Part shown: one piece after another, positions 1 through 8,350 of the stretch
How positions within the stretch are numbered: the first letter of the stretch is position 1
How the letters are laid out: each line of letters starts with the position of its first letter
Assembly (NCBI GenBank): GCA_947624575.1
Contig: CANQKY010000003.1
Span: forward strand, 1 to 64,000
Source of the DNA: an uncultured Clostridia bacterium
GTDB taxonomy: Bacteria > Bacillota > Clostridia > Oscillospirales > Ruminococcaceae
Direction of reading: 5' to 3'
Length of the DNA: 64,000 nucleotides
The notes under the pieces: model-generated
What the model was told of the DNA's origin: nothing
Database searches by the model: none
The model's input: only the letters and a program-made list of their open reading frames with translations
Translations under genes and position numbers: made by a program

Positions 1-71
1 TTGCTCGCCCATTTTGTTTTTACTGAAGCTTTCCCCTTCCCCCGGTAGAACCGGGGGTTTATTTTGACTAC

Positions 72-110
72 AAAAAAGCGTCGGAGCAAAGCGAACTTTG
101 CTCCGACGTG
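72..110. repeat. 39-bp direct repeat copy 1 (hairpin GTCGGAGCAAAG-cgaa-CTTTGCTCCGAC plus A-tract)
   Basis: aaaaaagcgtcggagcaaagcgaactttgctccgacgtg is identical to 1790..1828. Confidence 0.9.
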
Positions 111-224
111 TGCAAAGACAATGAAAAAGATATTTTCGACAAACCGCTATATAGACTTGAACTCTCGCGGGCAATAACTTCACTATTTATGAAAGCTGTG
201 TAATTAGATGACATGATATTTTCA

Positions 225-620
225 CTATCGATTGTGCAAATGATTTCGAATTACGGTCAAAAAATACGCTGCGTTTTCAATTTGTTCGACTACTTCCTCT
301 TTTGAGATGACAAAAAAGTCATCATAATCACTTTCTGTCCGGATATCAAATAAGAGCGATATGATCTCGGAAAGCTTAGTTTCAAAAATACCGGTTTTAA
401 TATAAAGTCTGCGAAATTCTGATATGATACCACTGTGGTGTTTCATATCAATCTCATCAAACGCAAGTACAGCCCGCATTGCATGAAATATGGCATAGTA
501 GGAACGGTTTGCCGCGCTTTTGTAATTCTCAGATGCCAGCAAGCTTTTTGCTGCGGACAAGCATTCCTCCGCATGCTCCAAACGAGTATCCGATAAGGCC
601 CTCTTTTCTCTATCCTGCAT
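225..620 (-). CDS. HEPN domain protein (toxin-like partner of MNT/HEPN pair)
   Basis: Sequence features AKSLLASENYKSAANRSYYAIFHAMRAVL typical of HEPN family; overlaps MNT gene. Confidence 0.85.
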   Translation of the reverse strand: MQDREKRALSDTRLEHAEECLSAAKSLLASENYKSAANRSYYAIFHAMRAVLAFDEIDMKHHSGIISEFRRLYIKTGIFETKLSEIISLLFDIRTESDYDDFFVISKEEVVEQIENAAYFLTVIRNHLHNR

Positions 621-963
621 ATTGTATACCCTCTCTCAGCACATTCTGATAGTAAGGCAGCACGTCCTGATATTTTCGGAACTGTTCAAGTGGTTTCACA
701 GTCACCGATACTGTGACATCGTGCTTTAAACTCAAAGCACTGGTAACGGAAGCGATAGCAACACGATATTTTGCCAGCTCACTGGAAGGCAAATCAACCG
801 TCAGCAGAATATCTACATCGGACTCTTCGTTGTAGTCGCCACGAGCGTATGAGCCATAAAGGAAGGCATCATAAATGTCGCCAAGCATCTCATGACAAGC
901 ATGATATACCTCACCGAGTATACTAACAGCTTGATTGGTCGTACACATTGCTATCCCTCCCAT
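610..963 (-). CDS. MNT-type nucleotidyltransferase domain protein (antitoxin-like)
   Basis: GSYARGDYNEESDVDILL nucleotidyltransferase motif (GSxARG...D.D); adjacent to HEPN gene. Confidence 0.88.
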   Translation of the reverse strand: MGGIAMCTTNQAVSILGEVYHACHEMLGDIYDAFLYGSYARGDYNEESDVDILLTVDLPSSELAKYRVAIASVTSALSLKHDVTVSVTVKPLEQFRKYQDVLPYYQNVLREGIQYAG

Positions 964-1789
964 ATATTATTTTATTCTTATTTTAGCATAGCATCTTTCA
1001 AATATCAATAATAAAGATATAACACACTGGCCACAAAACACCCACACCGCAAGCTGCAATACAAGACTCCGAAACAGAAAGAACGGGAATATGTCCTAAA
1101 AACGCTGTTCAACAACGATGAAAACTAGACTAAGAGGGTTCGTAAACATCAGTTTTAAATCTTTTCTTTTTCGATTTTAGCGTTTTTTGATTTTCAGTCC
1201 AATAGCTAAAACAAAAATACGGTTCCATAGAACCGCATAAATAAAGGCTTTATAGTGAAAACACCATTGCTGTCCAAACCCAGGGGGTTCAGATTGCAAT
1301 GGTGTTTTCAGTTGCTTCGCAACCCCTCTTGCGGTGCCCGTCGTCACCGCAAACTTCGCTATGCTCCGGCGATTTTCCTGCGGAAAACGCCATTTGCCCG
1401 CTTCGTTGCGGTTCCTCTCCAAAACGGGTCACATTCGCTTCGGCTGTTCGCTTGTAAACGCGCTCACAACGCCTATCGCTCACTACCAACCCGTTTTGGT
1501 GTCGCGCCTGTCGGCACTGTTCCTCGGCTTTTTCGACCGCTGCGCCAACGCCTGCTCCCTGTTTCCGCCACCGGCGGCGGTCGCAAGCGTAGCCCCCGCC
1601 GGTGCCCGGCGCTCGGGTTCAAATCCTTTTTTTCAAAAATTATGAGCCGCACGAAACCGCAAAAAGGTGGTAGCGACTGCGAGCCGCCGCGAGGGCGTTT
1701 ACAACCGAGCCGGCGAGCCGAGCGTGGCTTTTTGCGGAAAAAGGAGGAGCAAGGAAGCGGGCGTATGACGCTTTTTGAAACCGCAGGTA

Positions 1790-1828
1790 AAAAAAGCGTC
1801 GGAGCAAAGCGAACTTTGCTCCGACGTG
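1790..1828 (-). terminator. 39-bp direct repeat copy 2; intrinsic terminator of tRNA-Ser on minus strand
   Basis: Hairpin with TTCG loop followed by T6 on minus strand, directly downstream of tRNA-Ser(GCT). Confidence 0.85.
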
Positions 1829-1916
1829 GCGGAGAAGGAGGGATTTGAACCCTCGCGCCGGTTGCCCGACCTACACCCTTAGCAGGGGCGCCTCTTCACC
1901 ACTTGAGTACTTCTCC
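1827..1916 (-). tRNA. tRNA-Ser (GCT)
   Basis: Minus strand GGAGAAGTACTCAAGTGG...CTGCTAAGG...GGTTCAAATCCCTCCTTCTCCGCCA; long variable arm; encoded CCA. Confidence 0.95.
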
Positions 1917-1938
1917 ATGGTGAATTGATTCTTCAATA

Positions 1939-2027
<89 letters not shown>

Positions 2028-2117
2028 ATTTTACCGAGCGACCGTTTATTATCATACCAAAACCGTGCCGGTTTGTCAACCGTTTCCGCCATATTTTCCT
2101 ACTTGATTTTCCCGCTT

Positions 2118-2993
2118 CTAAAGCATGGCGGCAAAATCCTTGAGATACTCCCGAAACGCCGTGCCGATCTCCGGGTGACGCAGACCCGCTTCGATGATCG
2201 CCTGCATCACGCCCAGCTTATTTCCCATATCGTATCGATGCCCATCGAAGTCGACGCCGAGGATCCCCTCGGTCTGTGCCAGCGTCCGCATGGCGTCGGT
2301 CAGCTGAATCTCATTGGCAGCGCCCGCAGGCGTATTCTCCAACACCTGAAAAATCTTCGGCGGCAGCACACACCGCCCCAAAATCGCAAAATGAGAAAAA
2401 ATTTCCTCCGGCTTCGGCTTCTCGATCATATCACTGATGGCATAGAGCCGCTCCTTTTCCAGTGGCTTCAGCTTCATCGAGCAATACTTCTGCACCAGTT
2501 CCTCGCTGACCTCCTGAATGCCGACCACGCCCTTGCCGTAAGTCTCATACACCTCGCAGAGCTGCCGACAGACCGGCTGATCGCTGATGATCACATCGTC
2601 ACCGTAGAGCACGGCAAACGGCTCGTCCCCCACAAACGCCTTGGCGCAGAGGATCGCATGACCCAATCCGCGAATCTCCACCTGCCGGATATAGCTGATA
2701 TTCGCCATATGCGCCAGCCGCACGATCTCGTCATAGGCGTCCTGCTTCCCCGCGGCAAGCAGACGCGCCTCCAGTTCGGGCATACGGTCAAAATGATCCT
2801 CGATGATTCCCTTGCCCCGACTGGTGATAATCAGAATATCCTCGATCCCGCTGTTGACCGCTTCCTCCACGATATACTGGATCGCCGGTTTGTCCACGAT
2901 CGGCAGCATCTCTTTCGGCATGGCTTTGGAAGCGGGAAGCACCCGCGTACCCAATCCGGCGGCGGGGATCACCGCCTTCCTCACTTTATTCAT
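2118..2993 (-). CDS. galU: UTP--glucose-1-phosphate uridylyltransferase
   Basis: MNKVRKAVIPAAGLGTRVLPASKAMPKEMLPIVDKPAIQYIVEEAV; start set at internal Met. Confidence 0.95.
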   Translation of the reverse strand: MNKVRKAVIPAAGLGTRVLPASKAMPKEMLPIVDKPAIQYIVEEAVNSGIEDILIITSRGKGIIEDHFDRMPELEARLLAAGKQDAYDEIVRLAHMANISYIRQVEIRGLGHAILCAKAFVGDEPFAVLYGDDVIISDQPVCRQLCEVYETYGKGVVGIQEVSEELVQKYCSMKLKPLEKERLYAISDMIEKPKPEEIFSHFAILGRCVLPPKIFQVLENTPAGAANEIQLTDAMRTLAQTEGILGVDFDGHRYDMGNKLGVMQAIIEAGLRHPEIGTAFREYLKDFAAML

Positions 2994-3012
2994 GTCGTTT
3001 CCTCCGTTTGCA

Positions 3013-3948
3013 TCACAGTGCAAGCAAAAACATACTGATATAGGTAAGCACCATCGTTCCCGCCGCAATCAGCAGCACGATGGCATAGGACACGCCGCCC
3101 TTCTGCGCGACTGCCTGAAAATATTCCTCGCGATCCGCCGTATCGGTCGCCGCCCGCACCCGACGAATCTTCCGCACCGTTTGGCGGTCATAGAGCCGAT
3201 TGGCAAAAAAGCCGATCAAAATCCGAATCAAAAAGCTGAGCAACGCCGCCCCCTGATAAAGCATACCCAACAGATGCTCGTTCATCGAGAACTGTGCGAG
3301 CCCGAAATCCATCATCATGACCAGAATACTGGGGACGCTCAGCACCATGGTCGCTACCAGCACCGCTGTGGCGACCGCATACATTTTCCGATAGAACAGA
3401 TAGATATACCCCAGCAGAAACGCCGCCCAGTTAAAGGGCATTCGCTTGCCCTGACGGGCATGGTAGAACGCCGTGAGAAAATAAGGGACATTCTGCCCCA
3501 CATACGCGGCTGCCTCACGGTAGGTGATGTCCTCCTCCATGGCGTCTTCCGGCTGCATTTCGGGCTGTACCGGACGGTAAAAGGCGGCAAACGGCGGAGT
3601 GACAAAGGGATTGCCCCCGTTCATATGGGGCTGCTGCGGATCCCGAAACGGCACGCCCTCCTCCGGCTCCTTGCCGAGCGGACTGCCGCAGGAAACGCAG
3701 AACAGCGCATGGGGATCGTTCTCCGCGCCGCACCTGCCGCACCGAATGGAAGATGCTTCCGTTTTATTTTCCTCCGGCGGCTGCCATGTATAGCCGGCGC
3801 CGTGACGGTCGGCAAACGCGCATTTCCCCGCCGCGATCACGCAGTCCCGATGATGCGGCGCTCCGCAATCCGGACAGACCGATATTTCGTCCCGATCGGT
3901 AAACGGCTGCCCGCAGATCGGGCAGGATATGCCGCTGTATTTTCCCAT
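3013..3948 (-). CDS. Zinc-ribbon/RING-like membrane protein with DUF2628-like domain
   Basis: N-terminal CPICGQPF...CPDCGAPHHRDC and CGRCG...CVSCG motifs; C-terminal MPFNWAAFLLGYIYLFYRKMY. Confidence 0.7.
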   Translation of the reverse strand: MGKYSGISCPICGQPFTDRDEISVCPDCGAPHHRDCVIAAGKCAFADRHGAGYTWQPPEENKTEASSIRCGRCGAENDPHALFCVSCGSPLGKEPEEGVPFRDPQQPHMNGGNPFVTPPFAAFYRPVQPEMQPEDAMEEDITYREAAAYVGQNVPYFLTAFYHARQGKRMPFNWAAFLLGYIYLFYRKMYAVATAVLVATMVLSVPSILVMMMDFGLAQFSMNEHLLGMLYQGAALLSFLIRILIGFFANRLYDRQTVRKIRRVRAATDTADREEYFQAVAQKGGVSYAIVLLIAAGTMVLTYISMFLLAL

Positions 3949-4050
3949 TCCTATCACCTGCTTTTGCGGTTCTCCCCTTATTTTATCACAATCGCAAGGA
4001 AAGAAAACCGTTACTTCATGGGCAGTTTGAAAACAAAATATGAACTTTTG

Positions 4051-5163
4051 TTACAGCTCGCCCTTGCTGGCGGCTTTCAGATAGGCGGTGATAAAGCCGT
4101 CGATCTCGCCGTCCATGACCGCCTGGATATTGCCGTTTTCAAAGCCGGTGCGATGATCCTTGGCAAGCGTGTAGGGCATGAACACATACGACCGGATCTG
4201 GCTGCCCCAGCCGTTTTGCATCTGCTCGCCCTTGATGTCCTCGATTCGCTCCAGATTTTCCCGCTCCTTGATCTCCACCAGCTTGGAGCGAAGCATCTTC
4301 ATCGCAACGGCGCGATTTTGCATCTGGCTCCGTTCGTTCTGGCAAGCCACTACCACGCCGGTGGGCAGGTGGGTAATCCGCACCGCCGACTCGGTTTTAT
4401 TCACGTGCTGACCGCCCGCACCGCCCGAACGGTAGGTGTCCACCCGCAAGTCCTCATCGCGAATCTCCACCGTGATCTCATCGTCGATCTCCGGCATGAC
4501 CTCCAATGCGGCAAAAGAAGTATGCCGCCGCCCCGAAGCGTCAAACGGGCTGATTCGAACCAGCCGGTGTACCCCCGACTCCCCTTTCAGATAGCCGTAG
4601 GCGTTCATTCCCTTGATGAGCAGGGACGCGCTTTTTATGCCCGCTTCCTCGCCATCGAGATAATCCAGCACCTCATAGCTGAAATCATGCCGCTCCGCCC
4701 AGCGGGTATACATACGGTAGAGCATCTGCGCCCAGTCCTGCGCCTCGGTGCCGCCCGCGCCCGCGTGAAAGGTGAGGATCGCGTTCTTGGCGTCATATTC
4801 CCCCGAAAGCAGCGTTGCCAGATTTTGCGTTTCCAAATCCGCCTTCACCGCGTCCAGCGCCTCTTTGATCTCCGCGACCATCGAATCGTCCTGCTCGTCC
4901 TCGGCGATCTCCACCATGGTGAGCGCGTCCTCATGGGCGGTGCGCAGACCCTCGAACTGCTCGATCACCCGCTTATGCTGCTGGGTCTTCTGCATCACCT
5001 TCTGCGCCTGCTCCATGTCGTCCCAAAAATCGGGCGCCATTGCCTGCTCCTCCAGCGCGGCGACCTCCTGCTTTCTCTTTTCCAGCCCGATCGCGTCCCC
5101 CAGATCGGCAATTCGACCGGTCAGGCTCTCCAGCTCCAGCCGCAGTTCATCTAATTGCAGCAT
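4051..5163 (-). CDS. prfB: Peptide chain release factor 2
   Basis: GGAGGQHVNKTESAVR, SPF motif, FWDD; continuous frame. Confidence 0.95.
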   Translation of the reverse strand: MLQLDELRLELESLTGRIADLGDAIGLEKRKQEVAALEEQAMAPDFWDDMEQAQKVMQKTQQHKRVIEQFEGLRTAHEDALTMVEIAEDEQDDSMVAEIKEALDAVKADLETQNLATLLSGEYDAKNAILTFHAGAGGTEAQDWAQMLYRMYTRWAERHDFSYEVLDYLDGEEAGIKSASLLIKGMNAYGYLKGESGVHRLVRISPFDASGRRHTSFAALEVMPEIDDEITVEIRDEDLRVDTYRSGGAGGQHVNKTESAVRITHLPTGVVVACQNERSQMQNRAVAMKMLRSKLVEIKERENLERIEDIKGEQMQNGWGSQIRSYVFMPYTLAKDHRTGFENGNIQAVMDGEIDGFITAYLKAASKGEL

Positions 5164-5301
5164 CTGCGTCTCCCCTTATCCGTAACATCATTCTTCCCTA
5201 TTGTATCACATAATTTGCGGCTTGTATAGAGAAAATAACCCTGCCAAACCATATTTTTGAAAGGAAAACGCAAAAACCGGCGGTAGCATATCCGCCGGTT
5301 T

Positions 5302-5543
5302 AGTGTATCGACTTTTTGTCGATACACTTCGAGGGACAAACACAATCGCTTCACTCGCTAAAGCTCATTTAGCTCTGTGTTTTTCCCCCGATTCCCCCTT
5401 TTCGTCGAAAACCGGCTTGGCTTAGCGCCAATTCTGACGCCGCCTTCGCCGGTTTTCTCTCAGGGTGTCACTGCGGCGGTACATGCCCGCCTCCGTGACG
5501 AATTATAAATTTTTCCGTCATTTGTTGCTTTTTTGACAGCATG
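5302..5543 (+). repeat. Dispersed ~240-bp intergenic repeat, copy 1
   Basis: Shares hairpin-TCGAGGGACAAACACAATCGCTTCACTCGCTAAAGCTC...GTCACTGCGGCGG...CCTCCGTGACG.ATTATAAATTTTT with copies at 51187 and (rearranged) 15497. Confidence 0.9.
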
Positions 5544-5592
5544 AACAGCGGTGTGATACCGCAACTTCGACTTTTCTATGTAAGATATTTCA

Positions 5593-6852
5593 TCAGCTAT
5601 AAGGATAGTATCGCAGTACATGAGGTACATACAGCTTGTCCCCATAGATCGAATAGGGCCAATTCGGACGCTCTGCCATTCTATCGGAAAACTCCACCGC
5701 ATTGGCGTAAGAATACCCGCCGTAGGTTTCCCTCGCCCAGGAAATATAGGCAGGACCGAAATTATACCCCTGCAAGGCAAGGCTGATACGTGCGATATCC
5801 CGCGGTCCCTGTACACCGGCGGCAAGCAGCACCGATTTGAGCTCCTGCACGCCGCATTCGATCGAATACGCCGGATCGGTGATCCCGTTCGGAACATGCG
5901 GATAGAGTTTATTGTAAGCGCCCTCTGCCGCCTGCATGGGGTCAGAACCACTGCCGCTGCTTTCCTGCATCATCACCGCCTGGATCAGCTCCACATACTC
6001 GGGAATGCCGTACTGTTCGGCGTATTTCCGAATCGTAGGCTCGTAATCCCTGACCCTGGTATTGAGCTCCGCATGGAGGGTGAAGGTGATATAATCCGCC
6101 GAGCACCAGCCGTCCTGCGGCACAGAAACACGTTGATAATAACAAACCGGATAGAAGCCGTTTTGCTGCTCCCCGATTACCACAATGACCGTCCCCGACG
6201 ATATGGTAGCCAGAACATCATAGTTGGTACCGGGACCGGAGCGGAAATTCAAGCTGTCGGTCGTCATCGCGAAGCGCGCCGGATCCGAGGGTACGGACGG
6301 AGTAGTCGGCAGAGACATGGGCGGAATAGAGGGGACAGACGGTGCAACGACACTGTCAACCGTGACATAATCGGCAGAGCAATAGCCCTCGACCGAGCCC
6401 ATCTGCACGCGATACCAATTACCGATCGCGTTGCCAAAAACCGTGAGCGAGGTGCCCTGCTGCTCCATCTCAAGTATAATGTACCGGTCTTCCAAAATGG
6501 GAGCGGAACGAAGCCGGACATTTGTGCCGTTGGTATGGGCGGAATAGGTAGGAATCGAAAAGGTGGAAGTCAACCCGACGGCATAGCGCAAAACGGAAAG
6601 CGCATCGGTCACAGAGGGAACGCCGTCGCCGTCTACATCGGCTTGCAGCTGCTGCTGCACCGAAAGACCGCCGAACCCTACGCCGCCGCGCAGGACGGTG
6701 AGCGCATCGGTCACCGTAACATTACCGTCCAAATTCACATCGCCCAAAAGGCTTTCACCCGCCGCTTTCACAGCGGGGGAAAAGCCCGCCGTCAGCGCAA
6801 ATACAGCCAATACGGAGCAGAGAAACACTCCGATGGGAACAAATTTCTTCAT
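5593..6852 (-). CDS. Secreted N-terminal dockerin + SH3b repeats + C-terminal lysozyme-like/transglycosylase domain protein
   Basis: Signal peptide; dockerin loops GDVNLDGNVTVTDALTVLRGGVG and ADVDGDGVPSVTDALSVLRYAVG; SH3b NVRLRSAP...GYCSADY and NFRSGPGTNYDV; QAVMMQESSG lysozyme-like motif. Confidence 0.8.
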   Translation of the reverse strand: MKKFVPIGVFLCSVLAVFALTAGFSPAVKAAGESLLGDVNLDGNVTVTDALTVLRGGVGFGGLSVQQQLQADVDGDGVPSVTDALSVLRYAVGLTSTFSIPTYSAHTNGTNVRLRSAPILEDRYIILEMEQQGTSLTVFGNAIGNWYRVQMGSVEGYCSADYVTVDSVVAPSVPSIPPMSLPTTPSVPSDPARFAMTTDSLNFRSGPGTNYDVLATISSGTVIVVIGEQQNGFYPVCYYQRVSVPQDGWCSADYITFTLHAELNTRVRDYEPTIRKYAEQYGIPEYVELIQAVMMQESSGSGSDPMQAAEGAYNKLYPHVPNGITDPAYSIECGVQELKSVLLAAGVQGPRDIARISLALQGYNFGPAYISWARETYGGYSYANAVEFSDRMAERPNWPYSIYGDKLYVPHVLRYYPYS

Positions 6853-6861
6853 GATCGCTCC

Positions 6862-8145
6862 TTATGGATTGATGTAGCTGACGATCTTATAGTAAATCGG
6901 GAATTTGCCAACATGCTGCGCCAGCGTTGTAGTAGCGGAATAGCCGGGGTCATTGACGGTGAAATCCTCCGAACGGAGATTGACGCCGTCCCCATGATAA
7001 CCGGTCACCACGACCCAGTGCATACCGCCGTTTGCACTTCTGCAGCCAAAGACACAAGGCGCGCCGTGTTGCAGGATCGAGAGCACACGCGGCAGATAAC
7101 GGGAAGGATCGCTGTCATTTCTCCATTCAAAGTAGCCGGTTCCGTCCCAGTAAAGGGTGCCGCCTAAGTCGAAGGTGTATTGCCGAGCAAGGTCGTTCGG
7201 GGTGATCCGCGCATTTTGCCGGAAGCTCTCACACATGGCAAGGCAGGTGACAAGACAGCCGGAGCTGCGGATCGTTTCGCCGCCAATCAGGGTGTTCGCC
7301 CATTCCGGGTCCGCCTGACTGTACCGCGGAACATTCAGCGAAATGTCGGTCGCGCCGCCGCTTGGTTGTCCGCCGCTCGGCGTGCCGCCCGATTCCACAC
7401 GGATATAATCGGCGGAGCAATAGCCGTCCATGCCGTTAAACCGGACATGATACCAGCCGTTTTCCGCTTCCGCATACACAGTGACTGATGTACCGGCGGG
7501 TATGGGGTTGGGGCTTACCTCCACCTTCCCGTAACCCGTGTCGGGACCGGTGCGGAAATTGACGTTATCGGTCGTCACCGCAGAGCGGGTATTTTCTGTC
7601 TGAGCATTCCCCTGCGAAGGCGCAGAGGGGGTGGAGGGCGGCGAAATGGCAGCGTCCACGGTCACATAATCGGCAGAGCAATAGCCCTCTTGCGCGTTAT
7701 ATTCCACATGATACCAGTTGTCCACGGCTTGTCCGTAAACCGTGACCTGCTCACCCGACTGCATTAGGGTCAGTTCGGCGCCATCTATCGGTGTGGCACG
7801 AAGCCGGACATTTGTAGCATTGATATGGGCGGAGTATGTAGGGATCGAAAAGGCAGAGGTCAACCCGACGGCATGGCGCAAAACGGAAAGCGCATCGGTC
7901 ACCGAGCATTTGCCGTCCCCGTCCACATCGGCTTGCAGCTTTTGCAGGGTGGTAAGGGAAGTCAAGCCCACTGCGCCGCGCAGGGTAAAGAGTGCATCGG
8001 TGACAAGAACACTGCTGCCGCCCTGCACATACCCCAAAGAAAGCGCGGAGGAAGACAGACGGGCGAACGGAACGCAGACTGTCAGCAGGACGACTGCCAT
8101 CAGTCCCGCCGCCCATTTGCAGCACCGCATTTTAATCCTGTGCAT
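6862..8145 (-). CDS. Secreted dockerin + SH3b repeats + C39-like cysteine peptidase protein
   Basis: ADVDGDGKCSVTDALSVLRHAVG; two SH3b; DISLNVPRYSQADPEWANTLIGGETIRSSGCLVTCLAM...GGMHWVVVTGY; start set at MHRIKMRCCKW. Confidence 0.8.
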   Translation of the reverse strand: MHRIKMRCCKWAAGLMAVVLLTVCVPFARLSSSALSLGYVQGGSSVLVTDALFTLRGAVGLTSLTTLQKLQADVDGDGKCSVTDALSVLRHAVGLTSAFSIPTYSAHINATNVRLRATPIDGAELTLMQSGEQVTVYGQAVDNWYHVEYNAQEGYCSADYVTVDAAISPPSTPSAPSQGNAQTENTRSAVTTDNVNFRTGPDTGYGKVEVSPNPIPAGTSVTVYAEAENGWYHVRFNGMDGYCSADYIRVESGGTPSGGQPSGGATDISLNVPRYSQADPEWANTLIGGETIRSSGCLVTCLAMCESFRQNARITPNDLARQYTFDLGGTLYWDGTGYFEWRNDSDPSRYLPRVLSILQHGAPCVFGCRSANGGMHWVVVTGYHGDGVNLRSEDFTVNDPGYSATTTLAQHVGKFPIYYKIVSYINP

Positions 8146-8350
8146 TGGTATCTCTCCCCCTTTCTTCGTCCTTTGCGCTTTGCTCCCCGCCAAAGCGGGC
8201 TTTTCCCTCTTTGACAGAATCAAACAAAGCGCGACATCTTCCGCCATTTTGCCGGACGGATCTGTGCGAAAAGAAAGGGAACCGCGCTTTCGTGCAATTC
8301 CCTTTCGTTTTCATAAGCTATTACCGCTTATAAGCCACATTCGGTATGGC

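Noticed and set aside
1600-1630. tRNA T-arm-like string GCTCGGGTTCAAATCC
   Set aside because: No acceptor, D-arm or anticodon arm could be assembled around it; at most a remnant
1255-1848. 197-aa Arg/Pro-rich ORF
   Set aside because: Overlaps the structured GC-rich block, tRNA terminator and tRNA-Ser; no domain
2803-5154. 783-aa plus-strand ORF
   Set aside because: Lies antisense to the galU/zinc-ribbon/prfB genes; His/Arg-rich composition typical of antisense frames in GC-rich coding DNA
5620-7167. 515-aa plus-strand ORF
   Set aside because: Antisense to two dockerin genes
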